Below are positions 44,497 through 53,054 of a stretch of 64,000 nucleotides of DNA, piece by piece. Each line of letters begins with the position of its first letter. Position 1 is the stretch's first letter. The stretch lies in contig NZ_JAYGHR010000001.1 of NCBI RefSeq assembly GCF_034932365.1, positions 1 through 64,000 on the forward strand, given 5' to 3'. Under the pieces are notes generated by a model, which was not told where the DNA came from, ran no database searches, and saw nothing but the letters and a program-made list of their open reading frames with translations. Position numbers and translations under genes: made by a program. This DNA is from Capilliphycus robustus (GTDB lineage Bacteria > Cyanobacteriota > Cyanobacteriia > Cyanobacteriales > Microcoleaceae).

Positions 44497-45936
44497 TTAA
44501 TCAATTTTTATGCGACCTAATTGGATTTTAAATTCAGTTCCCACCTCTCGATTTATTATTAAATTTCCTTGCAGTTGATCCGTTAAATCTTTCACCACTT
44601 GTAGTCCTAAACTTTGGATATTATTAAAATCAATATCCGCAGGTAAGCCTTTACCATTATCACCAATAATCAAGGTTAAATTTTTTTCGGTCTCTAATTT
44701 TGCCTGAATCCAAATCATGCCTGCTCTTTTGGGTTCAAAGGCATATTTCAGAGAATTTGACATCAACTCACAAATAATTAATCCGCAAGGGGTTAAGGTA
44801 TCAAGATCTAAGAAAATATTTTGATCGATATCAATATTCATCTGAATATTAGCCGAACTAATCTGATAAGTTCTCAGGAGATTTTTTGTCAAATCTTTAA
44901 TATATTCATCGAGCTTGATGCAGCGAAAATCATCAGACTGATAAAGCTTTTCATGGATTAATGCCATCGATTTAACTCGATTTTGGCTCTCGATAAATTT
45001 TGCTTTAATCACTGGATCTTGAACAAAACGCGATTGCAACCTCAACAAACTACAAACCACCTGTAGGTTATTTTTGACACGATGATGAATTTCTTTGAGT
45101 AGGGTTTCTTTTTGCTTGAGTTTTTCAGCTTGTTTGCGTTCGCTAATATCGCGCCCTACAGACTGATATTCTACGATTTCACCTGCATCATTAAAAATCC
45201 CTCGATTAATCCACTGCATCCAGCGTACTTCGTTTTCAACGATGACTCGATGCTCAACCATTCCCACCGGATATTTTAAACTGATTGACTGAAGACATTG
45301 ATTAATTTTTTCCTGATCTTCTGGCAAAATTACAGGTTGATAGGAATGATAAATTACTTCTTCTAAACTCTTTTCAAAATATCGACAGTAGGCTTTATTC
45401 ACAAAGGTTATAGTACCATCAGTTTGAAAACGAGCAATCAGTTCAGTTTGATCTTCGATAATCGCCCGATAACGTTGCTTACTTTGTCTTAATGCGACTT
45501 CTACCTTCTGACGTTCTATTATTTCCTGTTGTAACTTTAGGTTAGCGGCTTCGAGTTGAGTCGGGCTTTTTAATGCAAGTGCTTGAGGAACAAGGGGAAC
45601 TAATTCGATCGCTGTGTAAAAAGAAACAACTGCGGTGATTAATTTAATCCAACCCGATAGCCAATAGTCAGGATGCCAAACTGTCCAAATACTGATCAGG
45701 TGAGTTGTTCCACAGGAGATAATAAACGCTCCAAATAGGATAAAAATTCTTGGATAGGGTAAATCAACACGTTGACGAACAAAGTAAAATAGAGTCAGAG
45801 GAATAGAATAGTAAGAGAGTGCAGTCAAAGCATCAGAAGTCAGATGTAATGTCACCAGGTTAGGCTTCCACAGATAGCAATGTCCGTGAGGGATAAAGGC
45901 AACTGGGACGAGAACTGCGAACAAATCAGAAGACAT
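44497..45936 (-). CDS. Ethylene-binding-domain histidine kinase (ETR1-like sensor)
   Basis: 479 residues. The N-terminal three-helix domain carries every copper/ethylene residue of plant ETR1 at matching spacing: Asp35 (ETR1 Asp25), Tyr42 (32), Ile45 and Pro46 (35/36), Cys75 (65) and His79 (69), in SDALTALSYYSIPL and FIISCGTTHLI. A PAS domain (~150-275) and a HisKA_2-type kinase (KEIHHRVKNNLQVVCSLLRL, then GDNGKGLP) follow. AGGAG lies 7 bases before the ATG. It is the first gene of an operon with the c-di-GMP response regulator. Confidence 0.92.
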   Translation of the reverse strand: MSSDLFAVLVPVAFIPHGHCYLWKPNLVTLHLTSDALTALSYYSIPLTLFYFVRQRVDLPYPRIFILFGAFIISCGTTHLISIWTVWHPDYWLSGWIKLITAVVSFYTAIELVPLVPQALALKSPTQLEAANLKLQQEIIERQKVEVALRQSKQRYRAIIEDQTELIARFQTDGTITFVNKAYCRYFEKSLEEVIYHSYQPVILPEDQEKINQCLQSISLKYPVGMVEHRVIVENEVRWMQWINRGIFNDAGEIVEYQSVGRDISERKQAEKLKQKETLLKEIHHRVKNNLQVVCSLLRLQSRFVQDPVIKAKFIESQNRVKSMALIHEKLYQSDDFRCIKLDEYIKDLTKNLLRTYQISSANIQMNIDIDQNIFLDLDTLTPCGLIICELMSNSLKYAFEPKRAGMIWIQAKLETEKNLTLIIGDNGKGLPADIDFNNIQSLGLQVVKDLTDQLQGNLIINREVGTEFKIQLGRIKID

Positions 45937-46197
45937 TAATGTTCTCCTATTTTAAGAATCAGAAAACATCACAATGCTTCTATTATAATGAAATGGACAT
46001 CAATTATTTCAGTGATAGCCTTTAATTCTTCAGTTCTTCAGTTCCCGATAAAAATCGTAATATGCACAGTCGTTTTGCAGGCGAGAAGCTGTTATATTCC
46101 CCGGGTCATTTTCAAGAGGTAAAATCATCAATTTATTTAGCATAATCGAGTTTTTTTGCCTATACTTCTTCAGATAGATTTATAGGAATTCTCACCC

Positions 46198-46427
46198 GTG
46201 AGCGTAGGCCAGGGCTGTTTCATTTTCCCAGTGAATTTGTTAGACCCCTCCCCCTCGCCCCCTCCCCTGCCAGGAGAGGGGAAAAGAATTCTTAGTATTA
46301 AATCTTTAAAAGGTCTAAACTGCTCCCCATTCCAAATAAAAAACTTTCTTCCTTTTCTCACTAACCCCCACCAACCTCCCTAATCCCCCCTTGATCCCCC
46401 CTGAAACAGCCCTGGGGTGAGCGTAGG
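46198..46427. mobile_element. MITE-like element, 14-bp terminal inverted repeats and 11-bp direct repeats
   Basis: CCAGGGCTGTTTCA (46209-46222) and TGAAACAGCCCTGG (46402-46415) are perfect inverted repeats bounding 207 bases. GTGAGCGTAGG occurs immediately outside on both sides (46198-46208 and 46417-46427), as a target-site duplication would. The interior is C-rich on this strand with a stem CCCCTCCCCTG / CAGGAGAGGGG and has no gene. It sits in a 631-base gap (45937-46567) that is otherwise featureless apart from GTAGGGGCGGGTT at 46424. Confidence 0.75.
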
Positions 46428-46567
46428 GGCGGGTTCTGCATCAATCATCTGTCGCAAATATTAAGCGATTTCATGTAAAAAATCAAACAAAAAATGGGAT
46501 AGGTTAAACTCAAATTGAACTTGAATTCCCTATCCCAAAATTCTGTGATTTCAACGTGAAAAATTCA

Positions 46568-47737
46568 TTAATACTGTGGAACCGAAGGATCAACTTCCAG
46601 ACTCCAAGCGTTAATTCCACCTTTAAGATTAATCCCTTCAATTCCCGCTTGTTTGAGAATGCCTAACGCTTTTGCCGATCGCCCACCCATTTTACAATGA
46701 GCAATTAAACGATGACCGTTGAGCAATTCTTTCACTTTCTCAACACCCACACCCCGCTCGATATCAGGTAATGGTACTAATACCGAACCCGGAATTTGAG
46801 CGATTTCATATTCATTAGGGTTGCGGACATCGACGAGTACAAAATCATCCGCCCCACTGTCAAGCAGTTGCTTCAATTCCTGAACCGTCATCTCAGGAAG
46901 TTCCATTTGTTTTGCCTCCTCTGCTTTAGCTTGGGGAATACCGCAAAACTGTTCATAGTCGATCAGCTTTTCGATCACAGGCCGAACCGGGTTGGGTCGC
47001 AACTTCAACTCCCGGAATGTCATATCGAGAGAGTTGTAGAGCAACAACCGACCACTCAACGTCTGACCTTTACCCAGAATAATTTTAACCGTTTCTGTAG
47101 CCTGAATCACTCCAATTAATCCCGGCAAAATTCCCAAAACGCCACCTTCAGCGCAAGACGGTACCATTCCAGGAGGGGGCGGTTCAGGATAGAGATCCCG
47201 GTAGTTCGGGCCACCTTCGTAGTTAAACACCGTCGCCTGACCCTCGAACCGGAAAATCGAACCGTAGACGTTGGGTTTATTCAACAATACACAGGCATCA
47301 TTGACCAAATAACGGGTCGGAAAGTTATCCGTCCCATCAACAACAACATCATAAGGTTCGAGAAGTTCCAGGGCGTTTTCTGAACTCAGGCGGGTGTTGT
47401 ACAAGTCAACTTGACAAAAGGGGTTAATTTCCAGAATCCGATTTTTCGCCGACTCAATCTTCGGCTTTCCCACCCAAGATGTGCCGTGAATCACTTGACG
47501 CTGGAGGTTAGAACTGTCTACGATATCAAAATCGACAATCCCAATCCGTCCAATACCCGCCGCCGCCAGATACAACAGCAGGGGCGAACCCAGTCCACCT
47601 GTGCCAATACACAGCACACTGGCAGCTTTCAGGCGTTTCTGCCCCTCTAAGCCGACTTCTGGTAAGATCAGGTGACGCGAATACCGTTCGTATTCTTCTT
47701 TGTTGAGCTGGATTTGCTCCAGATTCGGATTTAGCAT
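46568..47737 (-). CDS. moeB: MoeB/ThiF-type adenylyltransferase with rhodanese domain
   Basis: 389 residues. E1-like domain 1-270: nucleotide loop GTGGLGSPLLLYLAAAG, Asp and Arg of DSSNLQRQVIHG, and DGTDNFPTRYLVND. The C-terminal rhodanese (~285-385) has the active Cys in IAHCKMGGRSA (~347). It activates the C-terminal Gly-Gly of a sulfur-carrier protein and hands over sulfur, like MOCS3/UBA4. The carrier (MoaD/ThiS/CysO) is not in the window. A JAMM peptidase gene lies directly upstream on the same strand. Confidence 0.92.
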   Translation of the reverse strand: MLNPNLEQIQLNKEEYERYSRHLILPEVGLEGQKRLKAASVLCIGTGGLGSPLLLYLAAAGIGRIGIVDFDIVDSSNLQRQVIHGTSWVGKPKIESAKNRILEINPFCQVDLYNTRLSSENALELLEPYDVVVDGTDNFPTRYLVNDACVLLNKPNVYGSIFRFEGQATVFNYEGGPNYRDLYPEPPPPGMVPSCAEGGVLGILPGLIGVIQATETVKIILGKGQTLSGRLLLYNSLDMTFRELKLRPNPVRPVIEKLIDYEQFCGIPQAKAEEAKQMELPEMTVQELKQLLDSGADDFVLVDVRNPNEYEIAQIPGSVLVPLPDIERGVGVEKVKELLNGHRLIAHCKMGGRSAKALGILKQAGIEGINLKGGINAWSLEVDPSVPQY

Positions 47738-47812
47738 GATAATTCAAAGAAGGAAAATGACCTTCACTTGCTAGGATATCGTGCATCCCAACAATATAGG
47801 GTTAGCCAAAGA

Positions 47813-48322
47813 TTAATATGATAAACCGATTGAGGACGAATTGACTGAGGTGCTTATCATTTCTTCAGGTTGAAATTGCTGATTCTCATCTAAGCACCAA
47901 TTTTGAATATCGTTGGCTTTTGCCTGTTTGACTGAAACAATGATATAAGAATATTGCGGCCAAGCACAAACCCGATCAAATTCAGAAGGAATTGCTGCGT
48001 GATCAGGATGAGAGTGATAAATGCCAATAATGGAGAGATGGCGATCGCGTCCCTGTTTTTGAGCGGCAATGAAGACTTGGGGATCAATAGTGTAGCGTCG
48101 TTCTTGCGTGGTGACGGGTTGATCTGCTGTTTCCATCTCCTCAAACAGAGCGGCTGAGTCTGCATCCCAGGCGTTTTCTGTTGGCATGAGTTCAACAACC
48201 GTTTTGTTGGAATTGGAGTCAATCTTTCCCAATATTAAGCCACAACACTCACGGGGATAGCATTGTTCAGCATGAGTGCAGATTTGCTCAAGGTGTTGGG
48301 TAGAAATTGTTAAGGTCGGCAA
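47813..48322 (-). CDS. JAMM/MPN+ metalloprotease (M67, Mec-like)
   Basis: 169 residues. The zinc motif HSHPDHAAIPSEFD and the upstream Glu in RECCGLILGK complete the JAMM active site. In bacteria such enzymes cleave products off the C-terminus of sulfur carriers, for example cysteine from CysO. The moeB-rhodanese gene lies 75 bases downstream, which supports a sulfur-carrier role. The substrate is not identified here. The 302-base gap upstream (48323-48624) shows only a short inverted repeat TGTCCG/CGGACA near 48370. Confidence 0.87.
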   Translation of the reverse strand: MPTLTISTQHLEQICTHAEQCYPRECCGLILGKIDSNSNKTVVELMPTENAWDADSAALFEEMETADQPVTTQERRYTIDPQVFIAAQKQGRDRHLSIIGIYHSHPDHAAIPSEFDRVCAWPQYSYIIVSVKQAKANDIQNWCLDENQQFQPEEMISTSVNSSSIGLSY

Positions 48323-48624
48323 GGGTGAGTAGTGATTTTATCAATTAGGGTAACACATCTCCTGTCGGCAGAAAAGTGTCCGGCTCCTCAAAATCGGACA
48401 ATCTATGGAAAATCGACATTCAGAGCGATCGATCCGTTTCACTTAGCATAAAATTTTTCAATAAAATTGTAAAAAAACATAAAATTTTGAGCGAGTGAAA
48501 AAGTTGTGAAATCAACAGGAATTCGGTCACTTCGTATTCAATGATACTGAAACCAGAAAGGATTTTTTCAATGATTAGAGTGAGCGAAAAAATATAGAAA
48601 TTTAGGGAATCGATCTCAACTCAA

Positions 48625-49143
48625 ATGTTTATGAGTCAGACTCTAAGCTTAAGCGAAACCACCAGTCGTTGGCTACTGGCAAATGGTTATACTCCTGTGA
48701 ATCTAGACTGTCAGCGTGAAAATGGGGACACTGCATTAATGAAAGCAACCCGACAGAAAGAGTTAACAGTGGTTAAAGAACTGATTGATCGCGGTGTCAA
48801 TCTAAATTTGAGGAATGATGATGGCAACAATGCCTTATGGTACGCTTGTTTTGGAAATGATTATATTTTGCTCGATTTATTAATCAATTCTGGAATTAAT
48901 ATTAATAATCAAAATGATCACGGTGCAACGGTATTGATGTATGCAGCTTCAGCCGGAAAAGAAGAAATGGTGCAGTTTCTTTTGAGTTATGGTGCCGATA
49001 CCGACCTGAAAAACATTGATGATTTTAAACCGATTGATTTTGCTAGTACCGTAGAAGTCTTGAGGATACTGAAAAATGCTAAAAACTCAGAAACTCGCCA
49101 AGCAGAATCACCCGCCAATGAACCACTGTTATTTAGGAGTTGA
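48625..49143 (+). CDS. Ankyrin-repeat protein
   Basis: 172 residues. Four ankyrin units run from about 28 to 150: ENGDTALMKATRQKELTVVK, DDGNNALWYACFGNDYILLD, DHGATVLMYAASAGKEEMVQ, and a degenerate fourth. No enzymatic domain. Starts at ATG 48625 or 48631. A protein-protein interaction role is all that can be said. Confidence 0.85.
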   Translation: MFMSQTLSLSETTSRWLLANGYTPVNLDCQRENGDTALMKATRQKELTVVKELIDRGVNLNLRNDDGNNALWYACFGNDYILLDLLINSGININNQNDHGATVLMYAASAGKEEMVQFLLSYGADTDLKNIDDFKPIDFASTVEVLRILKNAKNSETRQAESPANEPLLFRS

Positions 49144-49309
49144 AACAACATACAGAGAAACCGTTGGGCTTTATCGCTTTCATCAAATCTGGAAAACACC
49201 CCCATTTTATTATGAACCCAAGAAATTTTTAGAAGTCGTTTTTAAGCGACGATCAGCTCCCAGTTTAAAACAGCAATCGATGATTCAGATGAAACACTTA
49301 GGTTTCTAA
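49076..49309 (+). CDS. Possible small protein, unknown
   Basis: An open frame of 77 codons overlapping the end of the ankyrin gene. The non-overlapping part reads MNHCYLGVETTYRETVGLYR then HQIWKTPPFYYEPKKFLEVV, with a protein-like composition rich in aromatic and basic residues. ATG 49118 would avoid most of the overlap. No good ribosome site and no family recognised. It could be chance, but nothing else fills 49144-49309. Confidence 0.3.
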   Translation: MLKTQKLAKQNHPPMNHCYLGVETTYRETVGLYRFHQIWKTPPFYYEPKKFLEVVFKRRSAPSLKQQSMIQMKHLGF

Positions 49310-49373
49310 AGAGAGAGAAAGATTGCTAGATGTCTTGACAACGACGGGTAAATCATTAAATCAGGAGAACACA

Positions 49374-49643
49374 ATGACAGCTAAACGTGAAGATCTATAT
49401 TTCAATCTGATCGATGAATTAATCAGATGTCCAAATGGTCAAGAACCCGAAGTTTTATCCAGCCATGAGGATTTATTAGATGCAGGTTTCATCAAAAGTT
49501 TAATGCAAGTTGCCACAATGATGGCCCATGAAAATAATCAGGATGGTGCTAAGTTTTTAATTCACCTTGCTCGCGAACTTTCTAAAGCTTTGGGTTTGTA
49601 TCCCGAAGTTTCTAATCCTTCTCCAACTGCCACTGAAAGCTAA
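49374..49643 (+). CDS. Small helical protein, cyanobacterial, unknown function
   Basis: 89 residues from ATG 49374, which has CAGGAG 8 bases upstream; the frame is open to TTG 49323. It reads REDLYFNLIDELIRCPNGQE, then LLDAGFIKSLMQVATMMAHE and FLIHLARELSKALGL. All-helical, similar to leader segments of some cyanobacterial TPR/CHAT proteins. The gene at 49659 follows after 15 bases, so the two are probably co-transcribed. Confidence 0.7.
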   Translation: MTAKREDLYFNLIDELIRCPNGQEPEVLSSHEDLLDAGFIKSLMQVATMMAHENNQDGAKFLIHLARELSKALGLYPEVSNPSPTATES

Positions 49644-49658
49644 TTATGGGGGAAAAAA

Positions 49659-49985
49659 ATGGTTACTCAGTTAGATGCTAAACAAATCGCTATCGATTTT
49701 TTAGGAGATGATTTAGAGCTTCTAGATGAAGAACGAGAATGGCTCAGTGTTATCGATAGCCGTTTAATCAATGAAGGTTGGTATATTGTAGAAGTTGGAG
49801 TCGAAGGATTACCCGATAAATGGGTTCTCCAAGTTTATGAAAATGGAGAATGTGACCCCTGCTATACTTTTATCTCTCCCATTTTGCCTTCAGAGATTAC
49901 AACGGATTTAGAAGAAATTCCCGAAGGAATTGCAATGGCAATTGAATCGGAACGGGCGGGTCGTATCATTGAAAAGGTTCATTAG
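49659..49985 (+). CDS. Small acidic protein, unknown function
   Basis: 108 residues. An N-terminal helix (DAKQIAIDFLGDDLELL) is followed by an alpha/beta core (GWYIVEVGVEGLPDKWVLQV, ENGECDPCYTF) with a CDPC motif. Strongly acidic. A purine-rich GGGGGAAAAAA lies before the ATG. I do not recognise the family. Confidence 0.7.
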   Translation: MVTQLDAKQIAIDFLGDDLELLDEEREWLSVIDSRLINEGWYIVEVGVEGLPDKWVLQVYENGECDPCYTFISPILPSEITTDLEEIPEGIAMAIESERAGRIIEKVH

Positions 49986-50088
49986 ATGAGTTGGCTTTTG
50001 GGCTAATCATTCTATCTCAATTTAGAGTCTCTTTTGATATCTAAATCTTGATCAGTCAGTCTCAAACTCTTGAGTCTGGCTGATTATT

Positions 50089-50844
50089 TTAATGAGGTTG
50101 TTTACTCCAATTCTGTTGGATGACTAATATTCCCCAAAAAATCACCTGGGGAACTTTAATGATTTGGGTATAAATTGAGGGAAATTGTACTTGTAGATAG
50201 GTGATTAAAATATCAGCATCGCCTCCCGTTAACACAATTTTACTATCAGGAAACTCTTGACGCCAAGCTTCAACAAAATCTCTGATTCCCGCTAACAACG
50301 TGTAAATTATACCACTATGAATCGCTCCCGGTGTTTCTATCGCCCAACGGGGAGGAAGTTGTTGGGGTTTAGCAGTCTGAGGTAACGCCGCAGTTGCCGC
50401 TAAAGATGAAAATTGCAACCCTAAACCCGGTAAAATTGCACCCCCAACTAAACAATGATCGCGATCGCATCCCGTAAACGTTAAAGCCGTACCTGCATCA
50501 ATCACCAATACAGGAAAACCGAGTTTTGTTCCCGCTCCTAATACGGCTAAAGCCCGATCAATTCCGAGGGTTGGATAGAGATTTTTAAGCGGTATTTGTT
50601 CTAAGGTAATCACCTCAAGATTCGGGTATTCTTGCCAAATTTTCGTTTGTTCAGGAACCACAGAAGCTAAGAGGATGGGGAGTTGATATGATACTGAATC
50701 TAAAATATTCTCTCTATTTTCCTTGAACCTTAAATGTTCTGTGTCCCAAGTTTCTATCATTTCCAAATTCTCAAATTTCGCCCAATGTAGCCGAGAATTG
50801 CCAATCATTAGCCCTAACCAAAACGCATTTTTAAAATTAAACAT
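50089..50844 (-). CDS. coaX: Type III pantothenate kinase
   Basis: First step of coenzyme A synthesis from pantothenate. 251 residues of the ASKHA fold: phosphate loop LMIGNSRLHWAKF near 13, the adenosine/metal motif VIDAGTALTFTGCD near 115, GGAILPGLGLQF near 136, and VLTGGDADILI near 207. The usual first-loop Asp of CoaX (DxGNT) is replaced by Ile here (MIGNSR), as in several cyanobacterial members as far as I recall. Confidence 0.87.
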   Translation of the reverse strand: MFNFKNAFWLGLMIGNSRLHWAKFENLEMIETWDTEHLRFKENRENILDSVSYQLPILLASVVPEQTKIWQEYPNLEVITLEQIPLKNLYPTLGIDRALAVLGAGTKLGFPVLVIDAGTALTFTGCDRDHCLVGGAILPGLGLQFSSLAATAALPQTAKPQQLPPRWAIETPGAIHSGIIYTLLAGIRDFVEAWRQEFPDSKIVLTGGDADILITYLQVQFPSIYTQIIKVPQVIFWGILVIQQNWSKQPH

Positions 50845-50898
50845 TATTCCTGATGTTTATAATAAATTCATCATAAATCGATATGGCTCGAGCAGTCA

Positions 50899-51021
50899 TT
50901 ATTCAGCTTTATATTTAGCCTCTTCAACTGACACACCCCATACAATCACTTGATCATCGGCAGATCCGGTTATCTCGTCAACCCGGATCACACAGTTATA
51001 AATCTGTCTACAGAGATACAT
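50899..51021 (-). CDS. Possible 40-residue protein
   Basis: A frame from ATG 51021 reads MYLCRQIYNCVIRVDEITGS and continues ADDQVIVWGVSVEEAKYKAE to a TAA. The second half has alternating strand/helix character and looks like a real protein end. A GTG (Val11) is an alternative start. No clear ribosome site. It lies divergently from the gene at 51080. Confidence 0.35.
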   Translation of the reverse strand: MYLCRQIYNCVIRVDEITGSADDQVIVWGVSVEEAKYKAE

Positions 51022-51079
51022 TATTTTGAATCAATTATGCTAGGATCTCTCAAACTTCAAGAGGGATGGGTAAATATTT

Positions 51080-51298
51080 ATGTCTGACCCGCAAGCTCAA
51101 GTCTGCCCAGTTTGCAAAGTTAGAATTGTTAAGGCAGCAGGAGGAGATCAAGTCTTGTTTTCTTCAGGGCCTCCCGGAACAAGATCCCGGCTATCCGCAA
51201 GAGTTTGTCAGTTCGTGAAACAGAATGGGTGCATTAATCAAGATCCGAACTTGATCGGAGATATTAAAGCGGACGATTACTATAAACCGGAGTTATAA
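51080..51298 (+). CDS. Small protein with CPVC motif, unknown function
   Basis: 72 residues. CPVCKVRIVKAAGGDQVLFS near the N-terminus offers a CxxC pair, and CQFVKQNGCIN adds two more cysteines, so a small zinc or redox site is possible. GAGGG lies about 15 bases before the ATG. A strong terminator follows. No family recognised. Confidence 0.7.
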   Translation: MSDPQAQVCPVCKVRIVKAAGGDQVLFSSGPPGTRSRLSARVCQFVKQNGCINQDPNLIGDIKADDYYKPEL

Positions 51299-51323
51299 GC
51301 GAATCAATTCAAATAATGTTTAG

Positions 51324-51360
51324 GAGGAGATTGTTTATTGAGAGATAACACGATCTCCTC
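51324..51360 (+). terminator. Stem-loop after the CPVC gene
   Basis: GAGGAGATTGT / ACGATCTCCTC pairs over 11 positions with one wobble. It lies 25 bases after the stop, followed by TAAATAATTTT. The rest of the gap to 51668 contains a weak minus-strand frame that I do not accept as a gene. Confidence 0.65.
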
Positions 51361-51668
51361 TAAATAATTTTAAAGTTTATAAGATGTAGTGTTCATGGTT
51401 TATAAATTACGAGGGATTGATCCCAATACTTTATAGATAACCCACTTAGAAGTATACTGAATCTTAGCATATCTATTTTGCCACGCTTGAGCAGACCGAA
51501 TCAAACGAATAGTGAGTGAAAATCTGAGAAAGGAATACCCAAACCCGAATACAACGATAACTTGATCAGATTGTCCGGTGAGTTGTGAGTAATGTCTTAA
51601 ACATTGCGGAAGATAAAATACAAGAGTCTTAAAATAGAAAGTGAAAAAACAATGTGAGATGGCCGCCA

Positions 51669-52973
51669 ATGACCTCAACCTTAATTAAACCCTTATCCAG
51701 TCGTCCGATCAATGCACCAACGGTACATCGGCTCTCTAACGGTCTCACAATTGTCGCAGAACAGTTACCTGTAGAAGCGGTGAACCTCAATGTCTGGCTG
51801 AATGTGGGTTCGGCCTATGAACCGGATAATATTAACGGTATGGCTCACTTTCTAGAACATATGGTGTTTAAAGGAACACCGCAATTGCAAATGGGAGAGT
51901 TTGAGCGACTGATCGAACAACGGGGTGCTGTCACCAATGCAGCCACAAGCCAAGACTACACCCACTATTACATTACAACAGCTCCTCACGATTTTGCCGA
52001 GTTAGCACCGTTGCAGCTCGATGTCGTATTTAATGCCAGTATTCCCGATGATCCCTTTGAACGGGAACGCTTTGTGGTACTCGAAGAAATCCGTCGTTCT
52101 GAAGATCACCCCAGTCGTCGTTCTTTCCGGCGTACTATGGAAATGGCCTTTGAGCGACTTCCCTACCGACGTCCGGTTTTAGGGCCATCTGAGATCATCG
52201 AACAAGTCACCTGTGATCAGATGCGAGATTTTCATCGCTCTCACTACCAACCCAGTTCGGCAACAGTAGCTGTTGTCGGAAATTTACCTGCGGATAGGTT
52301 AATTGAAATTGTTGAAAATTCCATTAACGAAATCAATCCTCAACCCTTAGAGGCGACAACCGTTAAACCTCTGATAGCTCACTTAACCCCAGAAGCGAAT
52401 TTTCATCAAATCGTCCGCCAGGAAATGATTGATGAGCAGCTTACACAAGCGCGACTGGTGATGATTTGGCGGACTCCGGGATTAAATCAACTTGATGAAA
52501 CTTATGCCCTCGATATCCTCGCAACAATTTTAGGTCAGGGACGAACTGCTCGTTTAGTTCAAGATTTGCGGGAAAATCGCGGCTTAGTTTCGTCGATCTC
52601 CGTCAGTCACATGACTCAATCCCTGCAAGGAGTGTTTTATATTTCGGCTCGGCTTGCAGTGGAAAATTTAGCAGAAGTAGAAACAGCGATCGCTCAACAT
52701 ATCGAACGGATACAAACGGAGTTAATCTCAGAAGCCGAGATTGCTCGAATTCGCACTCAAGTCGCCAATCGTTATATCTTTGGCAATGAGACACCCAGCG
52801 ATCGCGCCGGATTGTATGGTTATTATCAGTCTGTGGTTGGAGATTTAACAGTCGCTTTCAACTACCCCGCTCGTATTCAAGCCATCAGTGCTGAAGATCT
52901 TCAAAACGCCGCTCAACAATACTTATCAGCGACGGCTTATGGAGTGACTATCCTCAAACCCATGACTGCTTAA
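51669..52973 (+). CDS. M16 family zinc peptidase (processing-peptidase type)
   Basis: 434 residues from ATG 51669; an in-frame GTG lies at 51654. The inverted zinc motif HFLEH (~59-63, in AHFLEHMVFKGT) and the distal Glu region near 135 (FVVLEEIRRSEDH) are intact. The second M16 domain (~240-430) has DILATILGQGRTARLVQDLR. Single-size M16B proteins act alone or as homo- or heterodimers on small or unfolded peptides. Confidence 0.92.
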   Translation: MTSTLIKPLSSRPINAPTVHRLSNGLTIVAEQLPVEAVNLNVWLNVGSAYEPDNINGMAHFLEHMVFKGTPQLQMGEFERLIEQRGAVTNAATSQDYTHYYITTAPHDFAELAPLQLDVVFNASIPDDPFERERFVVLEEIRRSEDHPSRRSFRRTMEMAFERLPYRRPVLGPSEIIEQVTCDQMRDFHRSHYQPSSATVAVVGNLPADRLIEIVENSINEINPQPLEATTVKPLIAHLTPEANFHQIVRQEMIDEQLTQARLVMIWRTPGLNQLDETYALDILATILGQGRTARLVQDLRENRGLVSSISVSHMTQSLQGVFYISARLAVENLAEVETAIAQHIERIQTELISEAEIARIRTQVANRYIFGNETPSDRAGLYGYYQSVVGDLTVAFNYPARIQAISAEDLQNAAQQYLSATAYGVTILKPMTA

Positions 52974-53054
52974 TTGATCATCTTGAGATCATTTCAGTTG
53001 CTCGAGACATAGTAGCCCAGTTATTGTAAAAACTGGAGAACAGCTTTTCTCCAG

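Noticed and set aside
48323..48624. TGTCCG/CGGACA inverted repeat near 48370 considered as an element end
   Set aside because: It is short, single and not matched by a second end within the gap.
51400..51678. 92-codon minus-strand frame between the CPVC gene and the M16 peptidase gene
   Set aside because: It overlaps the M16 start, has no ribosome site or recognisable domain, and its first half is a Phe/Leu-rich reading of an AT-rich intergenic stretch.
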